A DNA stretch of 64,000 bases, from NCBI RefSeq assembly GCF_014648435.1, contig NZ_BMRC01000009.1, forward strand, positions 365,077-429,076, given 5' to 3'. A model generated the notes under the pieces. That model was not told where the DNA came from and did no database searches. It saw nothing but the letters and a program-made list of their open reading frames with translations. The translations under genes were made by a program, and so were the position numbers. Origin of the DNA: Nonomuraea spiralis (GTDB taxonomy: Bacteria; Actinomycetota; Actinomycetes; Streptosporangiales; Streptosporangiaceae). Shown in pieces: positions 35,216 through 44,678 of the stretch. Numbering within the stretch: the stretch's first letter is position 1; the number at the start of each line of letters is the position of its first letter.

Positions 35216-35309
35216 GTCCTTGAGGCTAACACCCGGTCTCCATGCTCAGGCCGTATTCGGCGCAGCGCGGAGCCAGGTCCCCGCCGGGCACGGCGGGGAC
35301 CCGCGGAAT

Positions 35310-37874
35310 TCAGGCCGACGCGGCGTCGGTCTCCTGGTTGCGCAGAGCCCGGCTGACGCCGTCGGCGCCCTCCAGGATCAGCCTGCGCAGGGCCTGCGGC
35401 GGCTGCTCGGAGGCCAGGAAGTCCTGTGCCGCCTTGACCGTCGCCGGCTCGATGAGCAGCGTGGGGAAGCAGCCCACCGCGAACGTCGACGCCTTCTCGA
35501 ACGTCCACTCCTGGTAGACGCGCCCCACCTCGGCGAAGTACTTCTCCCGGTACGGCTCCAGCAGCTCGGCGTGATGCGGGTCCTGGAAACCGGTGATGGT
35601 GGCGCGGGCGATGTGGTTGGCCAGGTCGCCGCCCACGATCCGGTCCCACGCCGCCGCCTTGCCCCCGGCCGTCGGGATCGCGGCCCGGCACAGCGCCGCC
35701 GACCGCTCACCCGTCGCCGTAGGGTCGCGCTCCAGCTCGGCCTCGATGTCGGCCTCGGCCAGCCGGCCGCCGGAGACCAGGGCGGACACCAGCGTCCAGC
35801 GCAGGTCGGCGTCGACGGTCAGCCCCTCGGGCACGTCGGTGCCGTCGAGGATGGCCTGCACCAGGTCGAGGTCGGCGTCGGAGACCGCCACCGGGGCGAA
35901 CGCCTGGAGGAAGGCGAGCTGGTGGTCGGAGCCGGGCGCGGCCGAGCCGAGCAGCGAGCGCAGCTCGGCGGCCAGCACCGCCAGGCCCTCGGCCCGCCAG
36001 GCGGGGGCGGCGTACTGCTGGACGGCCTGACGGGCCTGGCGCAGCACCGCCTGAAGGACCGTGATGTCGGAGACCGTGCCCGCGCCGGAGATGACCAGCT
36101 TGACGTAGTCGCGCGTGGACATCTCGCCGTCGCGGGTCATGTCCCAGGCGGCCGACCAGCACAGGGCGCGCGGCAGCGACTCGGTGAAGGCGGCGATGCC
36201 GCCCGCCACGAGCGTGTTCAGGGAACGCTCGTCCAGCCTGATCTTGGCGTAGGTCAGGTCGTCGTCGTTGAGCAGCACCAGGTCGGGCTGCTCGGCGCCG
36301 ACGAGCTCGGCCACGCTCGTACGCGCCCCCACCACGTCGAGCTCGACCCGCTTGGTCCGGGTGAGCACGCCGTCGACCAGCGAGTACAGGCCGATCGCGA
36401 TGCGGTGCGAGCGCAGCGTCGGGTAGTCGGCCGGGGCCTCCTGCAGCACCTCGAAGGAGGTGAAGCGGCCGTCGGACACCTCGAAGGAGGGCCGCAGCGT
36501 GTTGACCCACGAGGTCTCCAGCCACTCCTTCGACCACGACGACAGGTCGCGGCCCGAGGTGCGCTCCAGGGCGGCGAGCAGGTCCTTCAGCTCGGTGTTC
36601 CCCCAGGCGTGCTCGGCGAAGTAGTCGCGCACCCCGGCCAGGAAGTTGTCCAGGCCGACGTAGGCGACGAGCTGCTTGAGCACCGAGGCGCCCTTGGCGT
36701 ACGTGATGCCGTCGAAGTTGACCTCGACCGCCTGCATGTCGGGGATGTCGGCGGCGATCGGGTGGGTGGAGGGAAGCTGGTCCTGGCGGTAGGCCCAGGA
36801 CTTCTCCACGTTCGCGAACGTGGTCCACGCGCCGTTGCCCCACCGGGTGGCCTCGGCCTGGGCCAGCACGGAGACGTACGTGGCGAACGACTCGTTCAGC
36901 CACAGGTCGTCCCACCAGCGCATGGTGACCAGGTCGCCGAACCACATGTGGGCCATCTCGTGCAGGATCGTCTCGGCGCGCCGCTCGACGACCGCGTCGG
37001 TGACGCGGGAGCGGAAGACGTAGTCCTCCAGGAACGTCACGCAGCCCGCGTTCTCCATCGCGCCGGCGTTGAACTCGGGCACGAAGAGCTGGTCGTACTT
37101 GGTGAAGGGGTAGCGGACGCCGAACACCCGGTGGAAGAAGTCGAAGCCCTGCCTGGTGACCTCGAAGAGGTTGTCGGCGTCGAGGTGCTCCCCGAGCGAG
37201 GCGCGGCAGTAGAGGCCGAGTGGGATGCCGTCGTGCTCGGAGGTGACCTTGAAGTACGGCCCGGCCACCAGCGCGGTGATGTACGTGGAGATCACCGGCG
37301 TCGCCTCGAACTCCCAGCGCTTGGCGGGCTGGACCCCGCCGTGGCGGCCGGTCTGCCCGCCGAGGTCCTCCACCTTGGCCGCGGAGGCGTTGGAGACGAC
37401 CTCCCAGTCGGCCGGGGCCAGCACGGTGAGCTGGAAGACGGCCTTGAGGTCGGGCTGGTCGAAGCAGGCGTACATGCGGTGGGCGTCGGCCGTCTCGAAC
37501 TGGCTGTGCAGGTAGACCTTCTGGTCGACCGGGTCCACGAACCGGTGGAGGCCCTCGCCCGTGCGCATGTAGCTGCAGTCGGCGTCGATCAGGAGTTCGT
37601 TGGACTCGGCCAGCGAGGGAAGGGGGAAACGGCCCTTCTCGGCGTCGTAGTCGGAGACGTCGAGGTCCGTGCCGTTGAGGGTGACCTTGCGCACGTTGGC
37701 GCCATGGAGGTCGATGAAGGTGGAGGCGCCCGGGTTGGTGCTGGTGAAGCGCACCGTGGTGACGCTCTCGAAGCGCTCGTCCCCTTCCGTCAGGTCGAGT
37801 GCGACCTCGTACGACTCGACCTTCAACAGCCGGGCGCGCTCACGAGCCTCGTCCCGGGTCAGGTTGCCTGCCAA
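35310..37874 (-). CDS. pepN: Aminopeptidase N (M1 metallopeptidase)
   Basis: 854 residues. GAMEN exopeptidase motif at 271-275; zinc site H305-E306-x-x-H309 with E328 in NESF. The ERAP1-like C-terminal helical domain is complete. It removes N-terminal residues from peptides in the cytoplasm. TTG 37874 is the start because AAAGGAG lies just upstream. It is divergent from the mycothiol-type oxidoreductase. Confidence 0.96.
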   Translation of the reverse strand: MAGNLTRDEARERARLLKVESYEVALDLTEGDERFESVTTVRFTSTNPGASTFIDLHGANVRKVTLNGTDLDVSDYDAEKGRFPLPSLAESNELLIDADCSYMRTGEGLHRFVDPVDQKVYLHSQFETADAHRMYACFDQPDLKAVFQLTVLAPADWEVVSNASAAKVEDLGGQTGRHGGVQPAKRWEFEATPVISTYITALVAGPYFKVTSEHDGIPLGLYCRASLGEHLDADNLFEVTRQGFDFFHRVFGVRYPFTKYDQLFVPEFNAGAMENAGCVTFLEDYVFRSRVTDAVVERRAETILHEMAHMWFGDLVTMRWWDDLWLNESFATYVSVLAQAEATRWGNGAWTTFANVEKSWAYRQDQLPSTHPIAADIPDMQAVEVNFDGITYAKGASVLKQLVAYVGLDNFLAGVRDYFAEHAWGNTELKDLLAALERTSGRDLSSWSKEWLETSWVNTLRPSFEVSDGRFTSFEVLQEAPADYPTLRSHRIAIGLYSLVDGVLTRTKRVELDVVGARTSVAELVGAEQPDLVLLNDDDLTYAKIRLDERSLNTLVAGGIAAFTESLPRALCWSAAWDMTRDGEMSTRDYVKLVISGAGTVSDITVLQAVLRQARQAVQQYAAPAWRAEGLAVLAAELRSLLGSAAPGSDHQLAFLQAFAPVAVSDADLDLVQAILDGTDVPEGLTVDADLRWTLVSALVSGGRLAEADIEAELERDPTATGERSAALCRAAIPTAGGKAAAWDRIVGGDLANHIARATITGFQDPHHAELLEPYREKYFAEVGRVYQEWTFEKASTFAVGCFPTLLIEPATVKAAQDFLASEQPPQALRRLILEGADGVSRALRNQETDAASA

Positions 37875-37964
37875 GTTGCGCTCCTTTTCACCACTTCGTT
37901 GTAGTTTGTCGGTATCCTGCCACGCCGGGAATAGGACCTCGACACCCTCAGGTTATGGCCCCAC

Positions 37965-38585
37965 GTGACTGAGAAGATTCCCGTGGACCTGTGGTTCGAT
38001 CCTTTCTGCCCATTTGCCTGGGCGACGTCACGATGGCTTCTCGAAGTGGAGAAGGTTCGTCCCATCGAGCCGCGCTGGCACGTCATGAGCCTCAACGTCC
38101 TCAACGAGGGCAAGGACGTGCCCGAGTCCTACCGCGAGGCGATCGCCAGGGCCATCGAGCCCGTACGCGTGGTGGCCGCCGCCCGCGCCAAGCACGGTGA
38201 CGAGGTCGTCGGCCCGCTCTACACCGAGCTCGGCACCCGCCTGCACAACCGGCGCGGGAGCAAGGACCTCAGCCGCCTCGGCGAGCTGATCGAGGACTCG
38301 CTGGAGGCGATCGGCCTCAGCCGCGACCTCGCCGCCGCCGCGCACTCCACCGAATGGGACGACGCCGTACGCGCCTCCCACGAGGAGGGCATCACCCTGG
38401 TCGGCCAGGAAGTCGGCACCCCGGTCATCCGCGTCGGCGCCAACGCGTTCTTCGGTCCCGTGATCACATCCATCCCGAAGGGGGAGGACGCGGGCAGACT
38501 GTGGGACGGCGTACTTCTCGTCACCGAGTTCGAGGACTTCTTCGAGCTGAAGAGGACTCGTACCAGACAGCCCACCTTCGACTAG
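37965..38585 (+). CDS. DsbA-family mycothiol-dependent oxidoreductase
   Basis: 206 residues, thioredoxin-fold with a helical insertion. FDPFCPFAW near residue 12 is the active site; only the first cysteine of the CxxC is kept, as in part of the Rv2466c/mycothiol S-conjugate nitroreductase family. GVQEVGTPVIRVG-like VGTPVIRVGANAFFGPVIT near residue 145 carries the cis-proline. It uses mycothiol to reduce substrates. Start GTG 37965; an alternative start is not obvious. Confidence 0.88.
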   Translation: MTEKIPVDLWFDPFCPFAWATSRWLLEVEKVRPIEPRWHVMSLNVLNEGKDVPESYREAIARAIEPVRVVAAARAKHGDEVVGPLYTELGTRLHNRRGSKDLSRLGELIEDSLEAIGLSRDLAAAAHSTEWDDAVRASHEEGITLVGQEVGTPVIRVGANAFFGPVITSIPKGEDAGRLWDGVLLVTEFEDFFELKRTRTRQPTFD

Positions 38586-38715
38586 ATATGTCTTCCCTGG
38601 CCGGGGGAAGACTCATACCCTGGCGGTAGGTTCCCGCGGGTGCCGAGGATAAGGATTCTCCTCTGCCCGATTTGTGCTCTCGCCAGGTCACGACGTGCAC
38701 GCGAGGATGGGCCCC

Positions 38716-40119
38716 ATGCGCCAGCTGTATATCGGCGGTTCCTGGAACGCCTCTACGTCAGACGAGTCCATCGAGGTCGCCAACCCGGCCACGGAGGAGA
38801 TCATCGATCGGGTGCCCGCGGGCACCCCCGACGACGTCGAAGCGGCGGTGTCAGCGGCGCGCGGAGCCTTCCCCGCCTGGGCCGAGACCTCGGCCACCCA
38901 GCGCGGGAAGCTGCTGAGCGACGCGGCCGAGCTGCTGAAGCAGCGCGCCGACGACGTCGCCCGGACGATCGCGACCGACATGGGGTCGCCCCTCGCGTTC
39001 GCGCTCAAGGTGCAGACGCTGATGCCCGCCGCCGTCCTGTCCTCCTACGCGCAGATGGCCGAGAGCTATCCGCGCGAGTCCCGTATCGGCAACTCCCTGC
39101 TGGTCAAGGAGCCGATCGGGGTCGTCGCGGCGATCACGCCGTGGAACTACCCGCTCCACCAGATCATCTGCAAGGCCGGCCCCGCCCTGGCCGCCGGCTG
39201 CACGGTGGTGCTCAAGCCGAGCGAGGTGGCGCCGCTCGCGGCGTACGCGCTGACGGAGATCTTCGACGAGGTCGGCCTGCCGCCGGGGGTGTTCAACCTG
39301 GTCAGCGGGCGTGGCCCGGTCGTCGGCGAGGCCATGGCCGCCCACCCCGAGGTGGACATGGTCTCCTTCACCGGCTCCACGGCGGCCGGCCGCAGGGTCG
39401 CCGCGCTCGCCGCCGAGACCGTCAAGCGGGTGGCGCTGGAGCTCGGCGGCAAGTCGGCCAACATCATCCTGCCCGACGCCGACCTGGCCACCGCCGTCAA
39501 GGTCGGCGTGGCCAACTGCTTCGTCAACGCGGGCCAGACCTGCTCGGCCTGGAGCCGGATGATCGTCCACCGCGACCAGTACGACGACGCCGTCCGCCTG
39601 GCCGTCGAGGCCGGCCGCAAGTACACCGTCGGCGACCCCTTCGACGCGGCCACCAGGGTCGGCCCCCTGGTCTCGGCAGCCCAGCGCGACCGCGTGGTCC
39701 GCTACATCAACCGGGGCCAGGAGGAGGGCGCCAGGCTCGTCGCCGGCGGCACCGAACGCCCCCACGAGCGCGGCTTCTACGTCGAGCCCACCGTGTTCGC
39801 CGGGGTCGAGCCGGGCATGACGATCGAGCAGGAGGAGATCTTCGGGCCGGTGCTGGCGCTGATCCCGTACACGAGCGAGAGCATGGCCGTGCAGATCGCC
39901 AACGACACCAGGTACGGCCTGGCGGGCGCGGTCTGGTCGAGCAGCCAGGAACGCGCGGTCGCCGTCGCGCGCAGGCTGCGCACCGGGCAGGTCGCGATCA
40001 ACGGCGGCCAGTTCAACCCGCTGGCGCCCTTCGGCGGCTACAAGCAGTCGGGCGTGGGCCGCGAGCTGGGCGAGTTCGGCCTGGAGGAGTACCTGGAGAT
40101 CAAGTCGATGCAGCTGTAG
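38716..40119 (+). CDS. Aldehyde dehydrogenase (NAD(P)+)
   Basis: 467 residues. Active site N144, K167, E242 (LELGGKSAN) and C276 (NAGQTCSAWSR). It oxidises aldehydes to acids; the substrate is not predictable. ATG 38716 is preceded by GAGGATGGG and matches family N-termini (RQLYIGGSW); an ATG three codons upstream is possible. It is convergent with the SDR gene. Confidence 0.92.
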   Translation: MRQLYIGGSWNASTSDESIEVANPATEEIIDRVPAGTPDDVEAAVSAARGAFPAWAETSATQRGKLLSDAAELLKQRADDVARTIATDMGSPLAFALKVQTLMPAAVLSSYAQMAESYPRESRIGNSLLVKEPIGVVAAITPWNYPLHQIICKAGPALAAGCTVVLKPSEVAPLAAYALTEIFDEVGLPPGVFNLVSGRGPVVGEAMAAHPEVDMVSFTGSTAAGRRVAALAAETVKRVALELGGKSANIILPDADLATAVKVGVANCFVNAGQTCSAWSRMIVHRDQYDDAVRLAVEAGRKYTVGDPFDAATRVGPLVSAAQRDRVVRYINRGQEEGARLVAGGTERPHERGFYVEPTVFAGVEPGMTIEQEEIFGPVLALIPYTSESMAVQIANDTRYGLAGAVWSSSQERAVAVARRLRTGQVAINGGQFNPLAPFGGYKQSGVGRELGEFGLEEYLEIKSMQL

Positions 40120-40128
40120 GCCCGGTGG

Positions 40129-40860
40129 TCACAGGATCATCCCGCCGGTGGCCAGCAGGTTCTGGCCGGTGATCCACCGCCCGTCGGGCCCGGCCAGGAA
40201 CGCCACCACGGCCGCGATGTCGTCGGGCCGGCCCAGCCGGCCCAGCGCGGTGAGCGGGATCATCCGCTCCGCCGCGCCCGGCGGGTTGGCGCTGTGGAGC
40301 ATGTCGGTGTCGGTCGCGCCGGGCGAGACTGTGTTGGCGGTGATGCCGCGCCCGCCCAGCTCGCGGGCCGCGACCATGGCGAACTGCTCGATCGCCGCCT
40401 TGCTGCCCTGGTAGAGGGCGAGCGTCGGCGCGGAGATCTTGGTGTTGAGCGTGGAGACGTTGACGATGCGGCCGCCGTCGCGCATGACCCGGCCGGCCCA
40501 CTGGATGGCCAGGAAGACCGCGCGGGTGTTGACCGCGAACACCCGCTCGTACTCGTCGTCCGTGATGTCGGTGATGAGCTTCTTGCCGGTCATCCCGGCC
40601 GCGTTGTTGACCAGGATGTCCAGGCCGGGCAGCCGCGACTCCGCCGCGGCGAACAGGCGCTCCAGGGCGGCCCGGTCGCCCACGTCCGCGCGTACGGCCA
40701 GGGCCCCCGTCTCCTCGGTGACGCGCTCGGCCGCCGCGTCGTCGTCGCGGTAACTGAAGACGACCTCGGCCCCGTCGGCGGCGAGCCGGCGTACGACGGC
40801 CCTGCCGATGCCACGTGACCCACCGGTCACCAGCGCGCCCTTGCCGGAGAACACATCCAT
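40129..40860 (-). CDS. SDR family oxidoreductase (FabG-like)
   Basis: 243-residue classical SDR: TGGSRGIG (about 12-19), NNAAG near 86 and the catalytic S...Y-x-x-x-K in NVSTLNTKISAPTLALYQGSKAA near residue 150. It begins 9 nt after peptide deformylase on the same strand and is presumably co-transcribed, though no functional link is evident. Substrate unknown. Confidence 0.9.
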   Translation of the reverse strand: MDVFSGKGALVTGGSRGIGRAVVRRLAADGAEVVFSYRDDDAAAERVTEETGALAVRADVGDRAALERLFAAAESRLPGLDILVNNAAGMTGKKLITDITDDEYERVFAVNTRAVFLAIQWAGRVMRDGGRIVNVSTLNTKISAPTLALYQGSKAAIEQFAMVAARELGGRGITANTVSPGATDTDMLHSANPPGAAERMIPLTALGRLGRPDDIAAVVAFLAGPDGRWITGQNLLATGGMIL

Positions 40861-40869
40861 GCCGCCAAC

Positions 40870-41355
40870 CTACGCCCTGAGCATGATCTTGCGCGCCTCG
40901 TCCTTCGGCAGGCGGTCCACGTAAAGCTTGCCGTCCAGGTGCTCGGTCTCGTGCTGGAAACAGCGCGCCAGCGAGCCACGGGCCTTGATGCGCACCGGCC
41001 GCTGCAACCGGTCGAGCCCCTCGACCGTGACGCCCGCCGCCCGCGCGACCGAGGCGTAGATCGGCCGGCCGTTCTGGCGGTCGGGCACCGACAGGCAGCC
41101 CTCCTCGTCGGCGACCTCCTCGGCGTCGTCCACGGTGAGCACGGGGTTGGCGACATGGCCCTTGCGCCCGGCGATGTCGTAGACGAACAGCCGCCGCGAC
41201 ACGCCGATCTGCGGTCCGGCCAGGCCCACGCCGTTGACCGCGTACATCGCCTGGAACATCTCCTCGATCAGCCGGCGCAACTCCCGGTCGAAGTCGGTGA
41301 CGGGCTCGGCGGTCGTGCGCAGCACCGGATCACCGATGACGCGGATCTCACGCAT
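40870..41355 (-). CDS. def: Peptide deformylase
   Basis: 161 residues. The three signatures are GVGLAGPQIG (43-51), EGCLSVP with metal ligand C87, and QHETEH with H135, E136 and H139. It removes the N-formyl group from nascent proteins. Compared with the usual GxGxAAxQ, GLAGPQ has Gly for Ala, a known variation. SD TGGAGA precedes ATG 41355. Confidence 0.95.
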   Translation of the reverse strand: MREIRVIGDPVLRTTAEPVTDFDRELRRLIEEMFQAMYAVNGVGLAGPQIGVSRRLFVYDIAGRKGHVANPVLTVDDAEEVADEEGCLSVPDRQNGRPIYASVARAAGVTVEGLDRLQRPVRIKARGSLARCFQHETEHLDGKLYVDRLPKDEARKIMLRA

Positions 41356-41369
41356 GCGTCTCCACTTTC

Positions 41370-41400
41370 GTAAGGACTGAGGAACGGTAGGAGTCCTTAC
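41370..41400. repeat. Inverted repeat GTAAGGACT / AGTCCTTAC
   Basis: Nine-base perfect arms at 41370-41378 and 41392-41400 separated by 13 nt, in the gap between def and rpiB, close to the def leader. It may be an operator or leader hairpin. Confidence 0.45.
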
Positions 41401-41445
41401 TCTAGCCAGCGAGTGGGATCGGCGGGGCTGTGGAAGACTGGACGG

Positions 41446-41913
41446 GTGCGTGTCTACATCGGTGCCGACCATGCCGGCTATGAGCTCAAGAACCACCTCG
41501 TGTCCTGGCTCAAGGACCACGGCCACGAGGTGACCGACTGCGGTCCCTTCGTCTACGACGCCGAGGACGACTACCCGGCGTTCGTCCTGCGGGCGGCCGA
41601 GGGCGTCGCCGGCGACCCCGGGAGCCTCGGGGTGGTGATCGGCGGCTCGGGCAACGGCGAGCAGATCGCGGCCAACAAGGTGCGCGGCATCCGCGCGGCC
41701 CTGGCCTGGAGCGAGGAGACCGCCACCCTGGCCCGCGAGCACAACAACGCGAACATCGTCAGCATCGGCGCGCGCATGCACACGACCGAGGAGGCGACCA
41801 GGTTCGTGGAGGTCTTCCTGGCCACCCCCTTCACCGGCAGCGAGCGCCACAGCAGGCGCATCGCGCAGCTGACCACCTACGAGACGATCGGCCAGCTGCC
41901 CTCGCTGCCCTAG
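41446..41913 (+). CDS. rpiB: Ribose-5-phosphate isomerase B
   Basis: 155 residues. It interconverts ribose-5-P and ribulose-5-P in the pentose phosphate pathway. Seen: YIGADHAGYELK at the N-terminus, DCGP, the GGSGNGEQIAANKVRGIRAALAW substrate loop and the HNNANIVSIGAR segment. The Ser of GGSGNGE replaces the catalytic Cys of the E. coli enzyme, as in mycobacterial RpiB where Glu acts as base. GTG 41446 is the first codon matching family N-termini. The stop overlaps a small convergent gene. Confidence 0.95.
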   Translation: MRVYIGADHAGYELKNHLVSWLKDHGHEVTDCGPFVYDAEDDYPAFVLRAAEGVAGDPGSLGVVIGGSGNGEQIAANKVRGIRAALAWSEETATLAREHNNANIVSIGARMHTTEEATRFVEVFLATPFTGSERHSRRIAQLTTYETIGQLPSLP

Positions 41914-42056
41914 GTCTTGCGCCTGGCCTCGCGTTTCGGCGTCTCGTCGCGCAGGGGCCGCCGGTCGGCGGCCTCCTGCTGCTCCTTCGACGGCCGCGAC
42001 ACGTCGCGAGCCCTCATGGCGGTGATCGCGGTGATCTGCAGACTTTGCAGCGCCAT
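41910..42056 (-). CDS. Small basic protein, 48 aa
   Basis: An open frame of 48 codons starting at ATG 42056 behind GGAGG, with a hydrophobic first third (MALQSLQITAITAMRARD) and a highly charged, Arg/Lys/Glu-rich remainder ending in KREARRKT. It lies 24 nt downstream of the Eis-like gene on the same strand and overlaps the rpiB stop by 4 nt. No family recognised. Coding is suggested by the ribosome binding site, operon position and tight packing only. Confidence 0.45.
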   Translation of the reverse strand: MALQSLQITAITAMRARDVSRPSKEQQEAADRRPLRDETPKREARRKT

Positions 42057-42080
42057 GCCTCCGAGCCTACGTCCTGAGCC

Positions 42081-43313
42081 TCAGAACACCAGACCGGCGA
42101 GCGGCTTGGGGCTCCACGCCATGGCGGTGGCCAGCGCCCGCACCGCGCCCGGCGCGTGCTCGCGCAGCAGGCCCGCGTCGAGCTGCGCGCCGAGCAGGCC
42201 GTCCCCCATGTACGCCGAGCCGAGCGCGGCCACCGGCACCGTCAGGTCCGGCTCGTCGTCCACCGCCTTGCACTCCGCGCCCGAGGTGTCGGCGGTGAGC
42301 CGCCAGCGGCCGGCGTTCCAGGGGCACACGTCGTCCTCGACCTCGACGACCACGTCCACGGGGGCCGCGTACGCGCGGGCGGTCAGGGCCTTGTCCACCT
42401 CGACCAGGCGTACCCACAGCTCGTCGGACCAGGTCGCGCGCAGCTGGCGGGAGTCGGCGAGCAGCGCGACCAGGCCGTCGTCCACCGGACGGGCGTGCGC
42501 CTCCACCTTGGTGATCAGGTCGCGGTCCAGCACGTTGCGCCACAGCAGGGCGTAGGCCGCCGGGTCGGCCGCCTCCAGCTCGATGAGCCGCAGCTCGCCG
42601 CTGGGCACGCCGTCGCGGTCCCACGCGGACTTGGTGCGGAACAGCGCGTAGCCGCGCACGCCCCGGTCGTCCTCGGCGAGCACCGCGCGCAGCGAGCCCC
42701 AGCCGTCCCTGTCGTGCTCCTCGTCGGCCAGGATGCCGTCCCAGACGTGCTGATCGCGCTCGTACCGGCCCGGACGCCGCGTCACGACCGCGGCGAAGAG
42801 CCGCTCGAAGTCGGCCCGCGCCGCGGCGGGGGAGACCACCCTGAGCCGGAGCGCGGGGTCGGCCGGGGTGTCCCGCACGAAGGCCGAGCGGTGCTTGTCG
42901 ATGCGGTACGACAGCTCGCTGGCGGCCCTTCCGTACCCGAACCTGCCGTAGATGAGGGACTCGGAGGCGTAGAGGGCGGCCACCGACTCGCCGCGCTCAC
43001 GGATGTCGGACAGCTGCCGGCGCATGAGGGCGGACAGCACCCCGCGGCGGCGGTGGGAGGGGAGCACGCCGACCGCGGTCACGCCGCCCACAGGGATCTG
43101 GCGTCCGCCGGGGACCGTCATCGTGAGGCTGAAGACGGACGTCACGCCCGCCATGGTGGTGCCGTCGAAGGCGACCAGGGTGCGGTCGAACTCGGTCGCC
43201 GCCTTGAACCGCTCGTCCTGGGCGGGTTGCGGCGTCCAGCCGAACCCTTCTGCGAGCACGCCGGCAAAGCCCGGCCACTCGGATTCGTCAATGGGACGGA
43301 TCGGATACGTCAT
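42081..43313 (-). CDS. Eis-like GNAT N-acetyltransferase
   Basis: 410 residues with the three-part Eis architecture: N-terminal GNAT domain with acetyl-CoA motif VGVLPSHRRRGVLSALM near residue 82, a second GNAT-like domain, and a C-terminal SCP2-like domain. The chain ends AGLVF, and Eis enzymes use the C-terminal carboxylate as catalytic base. Mycobacterial Eis acetylates aminoglycosides and protein lysines; the role here is not known. The 48-aa gene lies just downstream. Confidence 0.9.
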   Translation of the reverse strand: MTYPIRPIDESEWPGFAGVLAEGFGWTPQPAQDERFKAATEFDRTLVAFDGTTMAGVTSVFSLTMTVPGGRQIPVGGVTAVGVLPSHRRRGVLSALMRRQLSDIRERGESVAALYASESLIYGRFGYGRAASELSYRIDKHRSAFVRDTPADPALRLRVVSPAAARADFERLFAAVVTRRPGRYERDQHVWDGILADEEHDRDGWGSLRAVLAEDDRGVRGYALFRTKSAWDRDGVPSGELRLIELEAADPAAYALLWRNVLDRDLITKVEAHARPVDDGLVALLADSRQLRATWSDELWVRLVEVDKALTARAYAAPVDVVVEVEDDVCPWNAGRWRLTADTSGAECKAVDDEPDLTVPVAALGSAYMGDGLLGAQLDAGLLREHAPGAVRALATAMAWSPKPLAGLVF

Positions 43314-43431
43314 CCGTCCACGGTAGGAGCGGGCAAAGGGGGACGGCCACCCAATATCCGTGCTTAATGATCAAGGCCTTGGTCAAGTGGGCTGCCCAAA
43401 CACGGGTCAGACCGATACAGTCACACGCATC

Positions 43432-44547
43432 ATGAGTTCCCGTCCGGCGCCGTTGATTCCGCCACGGGTCCGCGCGGTCCTGGTGAGGGTGCCGTTCCTG
43501 GTGTCCGCCGTCCGGTTCGTCCGGAGAGGGCCGCTGGCCCGTGATCGCAACCTGCTCATCACGCTGACCGTGGTCTCGCTCGTCATCGGGCTGCTGGCGG
43601 CGAAGGTGTCCACCGAATGGTTCTCGCCGTCGCTGCTGATCCTGGTCACCCTGGTCGGCGGGTTGCAGCTGCGCCTGCGCAGCCTGGTCAAGCTGCTGGT
43701 GGCAGTGGGGGTCGCGCTGGGCTACATCGCGGCCACGCTCGGGGTCGCGCGGGTGGGGCTGGGGCTCACGGTGACGATCGTGTTCACCACCGTGCTCGCC
43801 GTGCTGATGGCCCGTACCAGGGGCAAGCTGGGCGTTCAGGGGCTGCGCGGCGACGCGATGCTGCTGGAGCTGCGCGACCGGCTCAAGAGCCAGGGCGAGC
43901 TGCCCCCGCTGCCCAAGGACTGGGGCGGCAAGGTGGTGCTCAAGCAGGCCGGGGGCTCGTCGTTCGGCGGCGACTTCCTGGTCTCCATGCGCGACGGCGA
44001 CTCCGTGGAGATCGCCCTGGTCGACGTCTCCGGCAAGGGCGTCGACGCCGGCACCCGCGCGCTGTTGTTGTCCGGCACGTTCGGCGGGCTGCTCGGCTCG
44101 GTCGACGACTTCCTGCCCGCGTGCAACGCCTACCTCCACCGCCAGCGCGGCGACGAGGGCTTCGTCACGGCCGTCCACGTACGCCTCGACCTGGCCACGG
44201 GCGACTACACGATCACCTCGGCCGGCCATCCGCCGGTGGTCAAGCTCGACTCGGGCACCGGCAACTGGCAGGTCGCCTCGGCCAAGGGCGTGGTGCTGGG
44301 TGTGGTGCCCGACCTGCACTGCGAGCCCGACAGCGGCACCCTCCGCAAGGGCGACGCGCTGCTGCTCTACACAGACGGCCTGATCGAGCAGCCGGGGCGC
44401 GACATCGACGCGGGGCTCGACCGGCTGCTCGGCGAGGCGGAACGACTGCTGCCCTCGGGATTCCGCGACGGCGCGCGGGCGCTGGTCAACGCGATGTCGT
44501 CCGGGCACAACGACGACTGCGCGCTGGTGTTGATCTGGCGTCCGTAG
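43432..44547 (+). CDS. Membrane SpoIIE/PP2C-type serine phosphatase
   Basis: 371 residues from ATG 43432, with -10 TACAGT at 43416-43421. About four N-terminal membrane helices (residues 42-150) precede a PPM/SpoIIE phosphatase domain: SSFGGDFLVSM (metal Asp), VDVSGKGVDAG, TSAGHPPVV, LLLYTDGLIEQ and GHNDDCALVLIW. It probably dephosphorylates an anti-sigma-factor antagonist. No sensory PAS/GAF domain and no nearby anti-sigma/antagonist pair was seen, so its partner lies elsewhere. Confidence 0.9.
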   Translation: MSSRPAPLIPPRVRAVLVRVPFLVSAVRFVRRGPLARDRNLLITLTVVSLVIGLLAAKVSTEWFSPSLLILVTLVGGLQLRLRSLVKLLVAVGVALGYIAATLGVARVGLGLTVTIVFTTVLAVLMARTRGKLGVQGLRGDAMLLELRDRLKSQGELPPLPKDWGGKVVLKQAGGSSFGGDFLVSMRDGDSVEIALVDVSGKGVDAGTRALLLSGTFGGLLGSVDDFLPACNAYLHRQRGDEGFVTAVHVRLDLATGDYTITSAGHPPVVKLDSGTGNWQVASAKGVVLGVVPDLHCEPDSGTLRKGDALLLYTDGLIEQPGRDIDAGLDRLLGEAERLLPSGFRDGARALVNAMSSGHNDDCALVLIWRP

Positions 44548-44678
44548 TGACGTTTCACATGGATCAGGTCGTGATGACGGTCACTGGCAGGGGCTTCGGC
44601 GGGGCTGAGATCATCTGACTGTTCGGGTCCCGGCGGAGCGGCGCGGCTCCACCGGGCCCGTCACCCCATCCGGGTCGT

